A stretch of 6,201 nt of DNA from Streptomyces sp. NRRL WC-3549 (lineage in GTDB: Bacteria > Actinomycetota > Actinomycetes > Streptomycetales > Streptomycetaceae), in contig NZ_KL585392.1 in NCBI RefSeq assembly GCF_000721935.1, forward strand, positions 40,786-46,986, in the 5' to 3' direction. This document shows, piece after piece, positions 1 through 6,147 of the stretch. The position numbers and the translations under genes were made by a program. Each line of letters begins with the position of its first letter. Position 1 is the first letter of the stretch. The notes beneath the pieces are model-generated. The model saw only the letters and a program-made list of their open reading frames with translations, ran no database searches and had not been told where the DNA came from.

Positions 1-676
1 GGCGGCCGCCGTCCTGACGGTCTCCGCGGCGGCCCTCGGCGGTGTCGGCCGCGGACTCGGCCTTGGTGTCGCCCTTGGCCTCGGCCTTCGCCTCGCCGCG
101 CTCGGTCCTGGCCTCGCCGCGCTCCTCGGCGCGCTCCGGCCGGCTCTCGGTGCGCGGCTCCGCCTGCGGCTCCGTCCTGGTCTCGGTCTTCGTCTCGGGG
201 CTGCCCGCCTGCGCGGTCGCCCGGCGGCGGCGGCGCTCGCCCGCGGGCTGGTCGTCGCTGGCCGGCTGGCCCGGGATGTCGATCTGCTGCTGGGCGGCGG
301 CCTTGTCGGCCGGCGCGGGGGCGGCGGCGGTCTCGTCACCGGTGCGCGCCTTCGAGGTGGCACGCCGCTTGGGCTTGCTCTCGGTCTCGGCGGCCGCGGG
401 AGCGGCGGACTTGGCGGCGGTCTTGGGCGCGGCGGAGCCCCCGCCGGCCTGCGCCTCCTTGATGACCTCGATCAGCTGGCTCTTGCGCATCCGCGCAGTC
501 CCCCTGATACCGAGGCCGGACGCGACCTGCTGCAGCTCGGCCAGGACCATGCCCTCGAGGCCGGTGCCGGAGCGGCGGCGCCGTGCGGTGGTGCCAGTGG
601 CAGCACCTTCGGCGGGCGCGGGGCTGTCGACGCTCTTGTCGGCAGTGGCGCCCATCAGATCGGTGGTGTCGCTCAC
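1..676 (-). CDS. rho: Transcription termination factor Rho, N-terminal part (runs off left edge)
   Basis: First 225 codons of Rho, the cytoplasmic hexameric RNA helicase that ends transcription of untranslated or weakly structured RNA. The GTG start is at 676-674 and reads MSDTTDLMGATADKSVD. It is preceded by a good ribosome binding site (AAGGA at 687-683, 6-base spacer). Residues about 38-77 (GLEGMVLAELQQ through MRKSQLIEVIKEAQ) match the Rho N-terminal helical domain. From about residue 78 to the window edge lies the long, low-complexity, charged insertion typical of actinobacterial Rho: Ala/Lys-rich first, then an RRRRR run near 148-152, then Glu/Arg/Lys repeats. The RNA-binding cold-shock fold and the ATPase domain lie outside the window, so the identification rests on the N-terminal domain, the insertion and the conserved position after thrB. 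A 14-base direct repeat (90-103 and 111-124, period 21) encodes repeated ERGEA units. Confidence 0.93.
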   Translation of the reverse strand, partial: MSDTTDLMGATADKSVDSPAPAEGAATGTTARRRRSGTGLEGMVLAELQQVASGLGIRGTARMRKSQLIEVIKEAQAGGGSAAPKTAAKSAAPAAAETESKPKRRATSKARTGDETAAAPAPADKAAAQQQIDIPGQPASDDQPAGERRRRRATAQAGSPETKTETRTEPQAEPRTESRPERAEERGEARTERGEAKAEAKGDTKAESAADTAEGRRGDRQDGGR

Positions 677-682
677 GAAGGG

Positions 683-690
683 TCCTTCCC
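683..690 (-). promoter_or_regulatory. Ribosome binding site of rho
   Basis: On the minus strand GGGAAGGA is followed by six bases (CCCTTC) and then the GTG at 676-674. This is the best Shine-Dalgarno match near the start and it decides the GTG. The in-frame ATG seven codons further on (residue 8) has no comparable site. Confidence 0.75.
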
Positions 691-784
691 TGGAGCGGAC
701 GTCGGCCTTCTGGCTCGGCGACCGGTTGTGCTGTCCGACTGCGGTCTGTTGATCGTTCGATCGCGGACCGTGCCGGGGCGGTGG

Positions 785-802
785 TCCGCCGGGTACGGCG
801 GA
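785..802 (-). repeat. Perfect 7-bp GC hairpin in the rho leader
   Basis: TCCGCCG (785-791) and CGGCGGA (796-802) are exact inverted repeats around a 4-base loop. The hairpin sits about 110 bases before the rho start. On the minus strand it is followed by CCACCGCCCC rather than a T-run, so it is not a classical intrinsic terminator. It could act as an RNA structure that stalls polymerase or exposes a loading site. Confidence 0.5.
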
Positions 803-968
803 GAGATGAAAGTGCGGGGTTCCGGCGCGAGATCCCCCTGCTCGGCCCACTCCTGGTCGAGCAAGAGGGTGTCGTGCCGGTTCCGGAGCGTGCTCGAAAG
901 CTCAGGCAGGCTGCTCAGGCAGTCGGGGAGGCTCCCGGAAGAGTGGTGGTCCCGGAAGGGGACACGAA

Positions 969-995
969 GCAACGCGCCACAAAAGCGTCGATTGC
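969..995 (-). repeat. Bulged stem-loop at the 5' end of the rho leader
   Basis: Read on the minus strand, GCAA, CG and CGC pair with GCG, CG and TTGC. This gives nine base pairs interrupted by two single-base bulges (T, A), closing a TTTTGTG loop. It begins within a few bases of the predicted transcription start, a typical place for a structure that protects or regulates mRNA. The pairing was worked out by hand. Confidence 0.4.
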
Positions 996-1007
996 TGACT
1001 TGAGGTT

Positions 1008-1034
1008 AACACTACCGGCTCCAACAAACATTCC
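1008..1034 (-). promoter_or_regulatory. Probable rho promoter, SigR-like (GGAAT-N19-GTT), with overlapping TAGTGT -10
   Basis: On the minus strand GGAAT (1034-1030) is followed by exactly 19 bases and then GTT (1010-1008). The Streptomyces SigR (ECF sigma, disulfide stress) promoter consensus is GGAAT and GTT separated by about 18-19 bases. The GTT is embedded in TAGTGT (1014-1009), which also fits a vegetative TAnnnT -10 box, but no TTGAC-like -35 is present at 17-18 bases from it. The element lies just 30 bases beyond the thrB stop, so rho probably has its own promoter. Transcription would start near 1000. Confidence 0.5.
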
Positions 1035-1063
1035 CCCTCTCATGCACCGGCAATCACGTGCGA

Positions 1064-1981
1064 TCACGCGGCGAGCGGCAGCACACTCGCCCCTGCGGAA
1101 TCGAGGGCGAGCCGGTTGGCGGCCCACCCCTCTCCCGCCAGCCGCGCCACCTTGTCGGCCGATCCTTCCTCCGTCAGCGCGAGCACGGTGGGCCCGGCTC
1201 CGGAGATGACAGCGGGGACGCCGTCCGCGCGCAGCCGGTTCACCAGCTCCACGCTCTGCGGCATCGCCGGGCCCCGGTACTCCTGGTGGAGCCGGTCCTC
1301 GGTGGCCGCGAGCAGCAGCTCAGGACGCCTGGTCAGGGCCTCCACGAGCAGCGCCGCCCGGCCTGCGTTGACGGCGGCGTCCACATGGGGGACCGTGCGC
1401 GGCAGCAGGCCGCGGGCGGTCTCGGTGAGCACCGGTGTGGCCGGGACGAAGACCACCGGCACGACGGAACCGGCGGGGTCCATCCGGATCGCCCGGGCGG
1501 CCGAACCGTCCATCCAGGCGAGGGTGAACCCGCCGAGCAGGCAGGCCGCGACGTTGTCCGGGTGGCCCTCGATCTCGGTGGCCAGTTCCAGCAGGGCGGC
1601 GTCGTCGAGGCGCGCCTCGCCGCCCGTGGTCACGGCGCGGGCGGCGACGATCCCGGCGCAGATCGCGGCGGACGAGGAACCGAGGCCGCGGCCGTGCGGA
1701 ATGCGGTTGGCGCAGACGATCTCCAGGCCGCGGGGCTGTCCGCCGAGCAGGTCGAAGGCGGTGCGCAGGGAGCGTACGAGCAGGTGGTTCTCGTCGCGGG
1801 GCAGCGTCGTCGCGCCCTCACCCGCGATGTCGATGTGCAGCCCGGAGTCGGCGACCCGGACGACCACGTCGTCGTAGAGCCCCAGCGAGAGGCCGAGGGC
1901 GTCGAAACCAGGGCCCAGATTGGCGCTGGTTGCGGGGACGCGCACCCGGACGGCTGCGGCTCGGAACGCGGGACCGGCCAT
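1064..1981 (-). CDS. thrB: Homoserine kinase
   Basis: ATP-dependent phosphorylation of L-homoserine to O-phosphohomoserine, the substrate of ThrC; soluble, GHMP kinase family. The 305-residue length is normal for the family. Motifs in order: PATSANLGPGFD (residues 16-27), the N-terminal GHMP signature; the phosphate-binding loop RIPHGRGLGSSSAA (92-105); EGHPDN (138-143); and the C-terminal GAGPTVLAL (261-269) conserved in GHMP kinases. The frame stays open upstream to an ATG at 2176, but that extra stretch is rich in Pro, Arg and His and runs into the terminator hairpin. The ATG at 1981-1979 (MAGPAFRAAAVRV) starts directly at the conserved fold. It has AGGAAGAG at 2000-1993, 11 bases upstream, which is a rather long spacing. 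thrB is separated from thrC by 275 bases and is not tightly coupled to it. No clear terminator follows the stop. Confidence 0.96.
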   Translation of the reverse strand: MAGPAFRAAAVRVRVPATSANLGPGFDALGLSLGLYDDVVVRVADSGLHIDIAGEGATTLPRDENHLLVRSLRTAFDLLGGQPRGLEIVCANRIPHGRGLGSSSAAICAGIVAARAVTTGGEARLDDAALLELATEIEGHPDNVAACLLGGFTLAWMDGSAARAIRMDPAGSVVPVVFVPATPVLTETARGLLPRTVPHVDAAVNAGRAALLVEALTRRPELLLAATEDRLHQEYRGPAMPQSVELVNRLRADGVPAVISGAGPTVLALTEEGSADKVARLAGEGWAANRLALDSAGASVLPLAA

Positions 1982-2170
1982 CGGTTGGACGACTCTTCCT
2001 GTACGGCGGCGGGGATGGGGTGGTGCGGGGTGTCGTGCGGTACTGCGGCGTGCGTGGGGGCTGTTGTACGGAAGTGGGGTACCCGGCGGTCGCGACGGCG
2101 ACTGCACCGCGGCACGTGCGGCGGCGGGTTGGGTACAGCCTATCGAAGGAAGGTTCTGTGGCGACATAGG
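1982..2170 (-). promoter_or_regulatory. thrB upstream region with a weak candidate promoter
   Basis: This is the part of the thrC-thrB gap lying downstream of the hairpin. The minus strand has TAGGCT at 2142-2137, an acceptable actinobacterial -10 box, but no convincing -35 at 16-18 bases. If it is used, the thrB leader would be about 150 nt. Short palindromes GGGTACCC (2077-2084) and GCACGTGC (2112-2119) lie in the leader; I cannot assign either to a regulator. Because a probable terminator stands between thrC and this point, an own promoter for thrB is plausible but not demonstrated. Confidence 0.25.
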
Positions 2171-2214
2171 GCGCACGGGAGGCGCACGATGCGTGTCGCA
2201 CGCCTCCCATGCGC
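2171..2214 (-). terminator. Strong hairpin after thrC, probable terminator
   Basis: GGGAGGCG (2177-2184) pairs exactly with CGCCTCCC (2201-2208). After one mismatched pair outward, GCGCA (2171-2175) pairs with TGCGC (2210-2214). Inward, after a two-base mismatch, CGA (2187-2189) pairs with TCG (2196-2198) around a TGCGTG loop. That makes 16 base pairs in three blocks, starting 43 bases after the thrC stop codon. There is no T-run on either strand, which is common for Streptomyces terminators. It could also serve as a 3' mRNA stabiliser allowing partial read-through into thrB. Confidence 0.65.
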
Positions 2215-2256
2215 TCTGCGCCCCTGGCAGGAGCGCGGAGCCGTACGGACGGCCCG

Positions 2257-3327
2257 TCAGACGAGGCCGAGCCTCTGTGCCGCGGCCGCGGCGTCGACCG
2301 GTACGGTGACCGGCTGCGGGGCGCCGGCCACGGCCCAGTCCGGGTCCTTCAGGCCGTTGCCGGTGACGGTGCAGACGATCTTCTGGCCGGGGTCGACCCT
2401 GCCCGCCTCGGCGGCCTTGAGCAGGCCGGCCACGGACGCCGCCGACGCGGGCTCGACGAAGACACCTTCCTGGGACGCCAACAGGCGGTAGGCGGACAGG
2501 ATCTGCCGGTCCGTCACCTCGTCGATGAACCCGCCGGACTCGTCCCGGGCGTTCAGCGCGAACTGCCAGGAGGCCGGGTTGCCGATGCGGATCGCGGTGG
2601 CGATGGTCGCCGGGTCCTTGACGACCTCACCGCGCACGATGGGCGCGGAGCCGGAGGCCTGGAAGCCCCACATGCGCGGGGTGCGCGTGGAGACCGCGTC
2701 GGCCGCGTACTCCGTGTAGCCCTTCCAGTAGGCCGTGATGTTGCCCGCGTTGCCGACCGGCAGGACGTGGATGTCGGGGGCGTCCCCGAGGGCGTCGACG
2801 ATCTCGAACGCCGCGGTCTTCTGGCCTTCGATGCGCACCGGGTTGACCGAATTGACCAACGCCACCGGGTAGTTGTCCGAGAGGCTGCGGGCCAGGGTCA
2901 GGCAGTCGTCGAAGTTGCCGTCGACCTGGAGGATCTTCGCGCCGTGGACGAGGGCCTGGCCCATCTTGCCGAGCGCGATCTTGCCCTGCGGGACGAGGAC
3001 GGCGCAGACCATTTGGGCCCGCACGGCGTACGCGGCGGCGGAGGCGGAGGTGTTGCCGGTGGAGGCGCAGATGACGGCCTGCGCGCCCTCCTCCTTGGCC
3101 CGGGTGATCGCCATGGTCATGCCGCGGTCCTTGAACGACCCGGTGGGGTTGGCGCCCTCGACCTTGAGGTGCACCTCGCAGCCCGTGCGCTCGGAGAGGA
3201 CCTGCGCCGGAACGAGCGGCGTGCCACCCTCACGGAGCGTGACGACCGGCGTCGTGTCCGTGACCGGGAGGCGGTCCCGGTACTCCTCGATGATGCCGCG
3301 CCACTGGTGGGTGCCCTTGCTGGTCAT
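2257..3327 (-). CDS. thrC: Threonine synthase
   Basis: PLP enzyme that converts O-phosphohomoserine to L-threonine and phosphate, the last step of the pathway; cytosolic. The 356 residues are typical of the short bacterial form. The PLP lysine is K66 in [11 protein letters not shown] (60-70). STGNTSAS (89-96) binds the cofactor ring, VGNAGNI (191-197) is the phosphate-binding loop, and [10 protein letters not shown] (320-329) is the conserved C-terminal segment. The start [20 protein letters not shown] is supported by a ribosome binding site inside the last codons of hom and leaves only six bases between the two genes, so hom and thrC are almost surely one transcript and translationally coupled. 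A strong hairpin follows the stop. Threonine dehydratase is the nearest relative, but the motif set and the hom neighbour favour ThrC. Confidence 0.97.
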   Translation of the reverse strand: MTSKGTHQWRGIIEEYRDRLPVTDTTPVVTLREGGTPLVPAQVLSERTGCEVHLKVEGANPTGSFKDRGMTMAITRAKEEGAQAVICASTGNTSASAAAYAVRAQMVCAVLVPQGKIALGKMGQALVHGAKILQVDGNFDDCLTLARSLSDNYPVALVNSVNPVRIEGQKTAAFEIVDALGDAPDIHVLPVGNAGNITAYWKGYTEYAADAVSTRTPRMWGFQASGSAPIVRGEVVKDPATIATAIRIGNPASWQFALNARDESGGFIDEVTDRQILSAYRLLASQEGVFVEPASAASVAGLLKAAEAGRVDPGQKIVCTVTGNGLKDPDWAVAGAPQPVTVPVDAAAAAQRLGLV

Positions 3328-3330
3328 GGG

Positions 3331-3342
3331 TCCTTACTCCCC
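3331..3342 (-). promoter_or_regulatory. Ribosome binding site of thrC overlapping the hom stop
   Basis: On the minus strand GGGGAG (3342-3337) immediately precedes the hom TAA (3336-3334), and AAGGA (3335-3331) overlaps that stop. GGGGAG lies 9 bases before the thrC ATG (3327), a workable spacing; AAGGA is only 3 bases away, which is short. Ribosomes finishing hom would sit on the thrC initiation site, which supports coupled translation. Confidence 0.6.
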
Positions 3343-4635
3343 TTCAACACGCATGATGCTGGCGACACCGCGCACGGTGTCCAGCTTGCGCAGCGCTTCG
3401 ACGGTCCCGGAGAGGGCGGCGTCGAGCGCGCGGTGGGTGACGACGACGAGGGATGCCTCGCCGTCTCCGTCCTGTCGGCTCTGCTGGCGGACCGTATCGA
3501 TGGATACGCCCTGTTCGGCGAAGACCGTCGCGACCTGGGCGAGAACGCCAGGCTTGTCGGCCACGTCGAGACTGATGTGGTAGCGCGTGACGACGTCGCC
3601 CATGGGGCTGACCGGCAGGCGCGTGTAGGCGGACTCGCCGGGACCGGTGGTCTCGCCGAGCTTGTTGCGGCAGACGGCGACCAGGTCGCCGAGGACGGCG
3701 GACGCGGTCGGGGAACCGCCGGCGCCGGGGCCGTAGAACATCAACTGACCGGCCGCCTCGGCCTCCACGAAGACCGCGTTGTACGCCTCGCGGACGGACG
3801 CCAGCGGGTGGCTGAGCGGGATCATCGCCGGGTGCACCCGGGCGGTGACGGACCTGCCGTCGGCGGCGCGCTCGCAGATCGCGAGGAGCTTCACGGTGCA
3901 GCCCATGCGCCGGGCGGAGGCGATGTCGGCCGCGGTGACCTCGGTGATGCCCTCACGGTGCACCTCGCCGATCCCCACCCGGGTGTGGAAGGCGATCCCG
4001 GCGAGGATGGCGGCCTTCGCCGCGGCGTCGAAGCCCTCGACGTCGGCGGTCGGGTCGGCCTCGGCGTATCCGAGGGCGGTGGCCTCGTCGAGGGCCTCGG
4101 AGTACCCGGCGCCGCTGGTGTCCATCCGGTCGAGGATGAAGTTGGTCGTGCCGTTGACGATGCCGAGCACCCGGTTGACCTTGTCCCCGGCGAGGGACTC
4201 GCGCAGCGGGCGGACGAGGGGGATGGCGCCGGCCACGGCCGCCTCGTAGTACAGGTCCCCGCCGTACTTCTGGGCCGCGGCGTGCAGCGCGGGGCCGTCC
4301 TCCGCGAGCAGCGCCTTGTTGGCGGAGACGACGCTGGCGCCGTGCTCGAAGGCGGTGGTGATGAGCGTCCGGGCGGGCTCGATGCCCCCGATGACCTCGA
4401 CGACGACGTCGATGTCGCCCCGTTCGACCAGGGCGGTCGCGTCGGTGGTGATCAGGGCGGGGTCGATGCCCTCCCGCACCTTGGAGGGCCGGCGGACGGC
4501 CACACCCGCGAGCTCGACCGGCGCGCCGATGCGCGCGGCGAGGTCGTCGGCGTGCGTCGTCATGATGCGCGCCACCTCTGAGCCGACCACTCCACAGCCC
4601 AGCAGCGCCACCTTCAGCGGACGCGTACGCATCAT
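3334..4635 (-). CDS. hom: Homoserine dehydrogenase with C-terminal ACT domain
   Basis: NAD(P)H-dependent reduction of L-aspartate semialdehyde to L-homoserine, the branch leading to threonine and methionine; cytosolic. Length is 433 residues, the usual size for the monofunctional ACT-containing form. The N-terminal nucleotide-binding loop is GCGVVG (13-18). SANKALL (104-110) contains the catalytic lysine K107. YYEAAVAGAIPLV (129-141) and the segment LGYAEADPTADVEGFD (188-203) line the substrate site. D203 and K207 keep the four-residue spacing of the yeast D219/K223 catalytic pair. An ACT domain (about 353-432, ISLDVADKPGVLAQV) probably mediates threonine feedback inhibition, as in corynebacterial Hom. 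Two ATGs stand in tandem (4635 and 4632). The GAGG at 4643-4640 is 4 bases from the first and 7 from the second, so the second may be the true start. No aspartokinase is fused to it. Confidence 0.97.
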   Translation of the reverse strand: MMRTRPLKVALLGCGVVGSEVARIMTTHADDLAARIGAPVELAGVAVRRPSKVREGIDPALITTDATALVERGDIDVVVEVIGGIEPARTLITTAFEHGASVVSANKALLAEDGPALHAAAQKYGGDLYYEAAVAGAIPLVRPLRESLAGDKVNRVLGIVNGTTNFILDRMDTSGAGYSEALDEATALGYAEADPTADVEGFDAAAKAAILAGIAFHTRVGIGEVHREGITEVTAADIASARRMGCTVKLLAICERAADGRSVTARVHPAMIPLSHPLASVREAYNAVFVEAEAAGQLMFYGPGAGGSPTASAVLGDLVAVCRNKLGETTGPGESAYTRLPVSPMGDVVTRYHISLDVADKPGVLAQVATVFAEQGVSIDTVRQQSRQDGDGEASLVVVTHRALDAALSGTVEALRKLDTVRGVASIMRVEGE

Positions 4636-4671
4636 CCGACCTCGTTTCTCATACTTCTGATGTGTGGACCA

Positions 4672-4720
4672 GTCTCACTCACCGGACGGGAGTTTCTGCC
4701 ACCCGTCCGGATCCTGAGAC
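4672..4720 (-). terminator. Two-tier inverted repeat between lysA and hom
   Basis: A perfect 9-bp inverted repeat CCGGACGGG (4682-4690) / CCCGTCCGG (4702-4710) encloses an 11-base loop. It is nested inside a second perfect 6-bp repeat GTCTCA (4672-4677) / TGAGAC (4715-4720), with a symmetrical 4x4 internal loop. It begins 10 bases after the lysA stop and ends 36 bases before the hom start. No T-run follows on the minus strand. Best read as the lysA terminator, or as an attenuator or processing site if lysA and hom share a transcript. Confidence 0.6.
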
Positions 4721-4730
4721 CCCTATTTCA

Positions 4731-6122
4731 TCAACCGACATCGAGGCGCAGGAGATCTTCCTCCGTCTCGCGCCGGACGATCACCCGGGCCTGTCCGTCC
4801 CGCACGGCGACGACGGGCGGACGCAGGGCGTGGTTGTAGTTGCTCGCCATGGAACGGCAGTACGCGCCGGTGGCGGGTACGGCGATCAGATCGCCGGGGG
4901 CCAGGTCGGACGGCAGGAACGCGTCCTTGACCACGATGTCCCCGCTCTCGCAGTGCTTGCCGACGACCCGGACGAGCATGGGCTCGGCGTCCGAGCTGCG
5001 GGAGACGAGCGAGACGCTGTACTCGGCGTCGTAGAGCGCGGTGCGGATGTTGTCCGACATGCCCCCGTCGACGCTGACGTAGGTCCGCAGTCCCTCCAGC
5101 GGCTTGATGGTGCCGACCTCGTAGAGCGTGAACGCGGTGGGGCCGACGATGGCCCGGCCCGGCTCTACGGAGATGCGCGGGGTGGCGAGGCCGGCCGACT
5201 CGCACTCGCGGGTGACGATGTCGCCGAGCGCCTTGGCGATCTCGTGCGGCTCGCGGGGATCGTCCTCGGGGGTGTAGGCGATGCCGAGACCGCCGCCGAG
5301 GTCGATCTCGGGGAGTTCCACACCGTGTTCGTCGCGGATCTCGGCGAGCAGCTGCACGACGCGTCGGGCGGAGACCTCGAAGCCGGCCATGTCGAAGATC
5401 TGCGAGCCGATGTGCGAGTGGATGCCGACGAGTTCGAGGCCGTCCAGGGTAAGCGCCCGGCGGACCGCCTCGGCGGCCTGTCCGCCGGCCAGCGCGATGC
5501 CGAACTTCTGGTCCTCGTGAGCGGTGGCGATGAACTCGTGGGTGTGCGCCTCGACGCCGACCGTCACCCGGATCTGCACGCGCTGGCGCGTACCGAGGCT
5601 CCGGGCGATGTGGGCGACCCGGGCGATCTCCTGGAAGGAGTCGAGCACGATCCGCCCGACGCCCGCGGATACGGCCCGCTCGATCTCCGCGACCGTCTTG
5701 TTGTTGCCGTGGAAGGCGATGCGCTCGGCGGGCATTCCGGCGTCCAGCGCGGTGGCCAGCTCGCCGCCGGAGCAGACGTCGAGGTTCAGCCCCTCCTCCT
5801 GGAGCCAGCGCACGACGGCGCGTGACAGGAAGGCCTTCCCGGCGTAGAAGACGTCGGCGTCGGTACCGAAGGCGTCCGACCAGGCCCGGCAGCGGGCCCG
5901 GAAGTCGCTCTCGTCGAGGACGTACGCCGGAGTGCCGAACTCCTCGGCCAGTCGGGCGACTTCGATCCCGCCGACGGTGAGCGCACCGTCCGCGTCGCGG
6001 GTGACCGTACGGGACCAGACCTTCTCGTCCAGGACGTTCAGGTCGGTGGCCGGGGCGGTCCAGTGCCCCTCGGGGAGGACGTCGGCGTGGCGGGGCCCGG
6101 CGGGGTGTGCGGATCGGCTCAT
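4731..6122 (-). CDS. lysA: Diaminopimelate decarboxylase
   Basis: PLP-dependent decarboxylation of meso-2,6-diaminopimelate to L-lysine, the final step of lysine synthesis; cytosolic, alanine-racemase-like barrel fold, active as a dimer. The 463 residues are usual for actinobacteria, including an N-terminal extension of about 40 residues before the barrel. The PLP lysine is K96 in VFYAGKAF (91-98). HSHIGSQ (235-241), the glycine loop GGGLG (276-280) and EPGR (320-323) bind PLP and its phosphate. HCESGD (390-395) carries the active-site cysteine C391 that acts across the dimer interface, and [12 protein letters not shown] (419-430) provides the substrate-binding tyrosine Y421. The start [15 protein letters not shown] is the only reasonable one, although its ribosome binding site (AAGAGAG, about 12 bases upstream) is weak. 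It lies 25 bases after argS and may depend on read-through from it. Confidence 0.97.
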   Translation of the reverse strand: MSRSAHPAGPRHADVLPEGHWTAPATDLNVLDEKVWSRTVTRDADGALTVGGIEVARLAEEFGTPAYVLDESDFRARCRAWSDAFGTDADVFYAGKAFLSRAVVRWLQEEGLNLDVCSGGELATALDAGMPAERIAFHGNNKTVAEIERAVSAGVGRIVLDSFQEIARVAHIARSLGTRQRVQIRVTVGVEAHTHEFIATAHEDQKFGIALAGGQAAEAVRRALTLDGLELVGIHSHIGSQIFDMAGFEVSARRVVQLLAEIRDEHGVELPEIDLGGGLGIAYTPEDDPREPHEIAKALGDIVTRECESAGLATPRISVEPGRAIVGPTAFTLYEVGTIKPLEGLRTYVSVDGGMSDNIRTALYDAEYSVSLVSRSSDAEPMLVRVVGKHCESGDIVVKDAFLPSDLAPGDLIAVPATGAYCRSMASNYNHALRPPVVAVRDGQARVIVRRETEEDLLRLDVG

Positions 6123-6147
6123 CGTTCTGTTCTGCTCTCTTACGCTT

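Larger units (their letters stand above)
677..1001 (-). promoter_or_regulatory. Long 5' leader of rho (probable untranslated RNA)
   Basis: About 325 bases lie between the predicted transcription start (around 1000) and the rho GTG. I see no recognisable protein in it. It holds a bulged stem-loop at its extreme 5' end (969-995), two pairs of short direct repeats (900-909 with 913-922; 933-941 with 950-958), and a perfect 7-bp GC hairpin (785-802). A 99-codon frame opens with TTG at 972 and ends with a TGA at 675-673 that overlaps the rho GTG. Its codons (CTT, TCT, AGA, CGA, ACA) are less G/C-biased at the third position than the neighbouring genes, so I do not call it a gene. Rho genes in other bacteria are known to be autoregulated through long leaders. 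That the same happens here is inference. Confidence 0.5.

Noticed and set aside
42..752. Plus-strand open frame opposite rho, Ser/Ala-rich
   Set aside because: Its composition mirrors the Glu/Ala/Arg repeats of the Rho insertion read backwards. The minus-strand reading gives a recognisable Rho N-terminal domain.
1041..1070. Possible thrB terminator around the CACGTG palindrome
   Set aside because: Only about 4 bp of stem can be formed, too weak to call a terminator.
915..1127. 70-codon minus-strand frame spanning the end of thrB and the rho promoter
   Set aside because: It starts out of frame inside thrB, upstream of the predicted rho promoter, so it would not be on the rho transcript, and no ribosome binding site supports it.
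2146..2169. Plus-strand GAAGGAAGG followed by GTG
   Set aside because: It looks like a ribosome binding site and start, but the frame stops after three codons (GTG GCG ACA TAG).
1982..2176. N-terminal extension of thrB to the ATG at 2176
   Set aside because: The extra 65 residues are Pro/Arg/His-rich, unlike any homoserine kinase, and the ATG lies inside the terminator hairpin.
1058..2491. Plus-strand open frames opposite thrB (477 and 253 codons)
   Set aside because: Antisense shadows of thrB; low-complexity His/Gly/Arg or Ser/Ala/Arg composition and no recognisable motif.
2209..4581. Very long plus-strand open frame (790 codons) opposite thrC and hom
   Set aside because: It is the antisense shadow of two well-identified genes. 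Its Gly/Asp/Arg/Val-rich translation is what complementary high-GC codons produce, and it spans the gap between two genes with no domain of its own.
4662..5825. Plus-strand 387-codon open frame opposite lysA
   Set aside because: Antisense shadow of lysA, with the same Asp/Gly/Val/Arg-rich composition as the other shadows.
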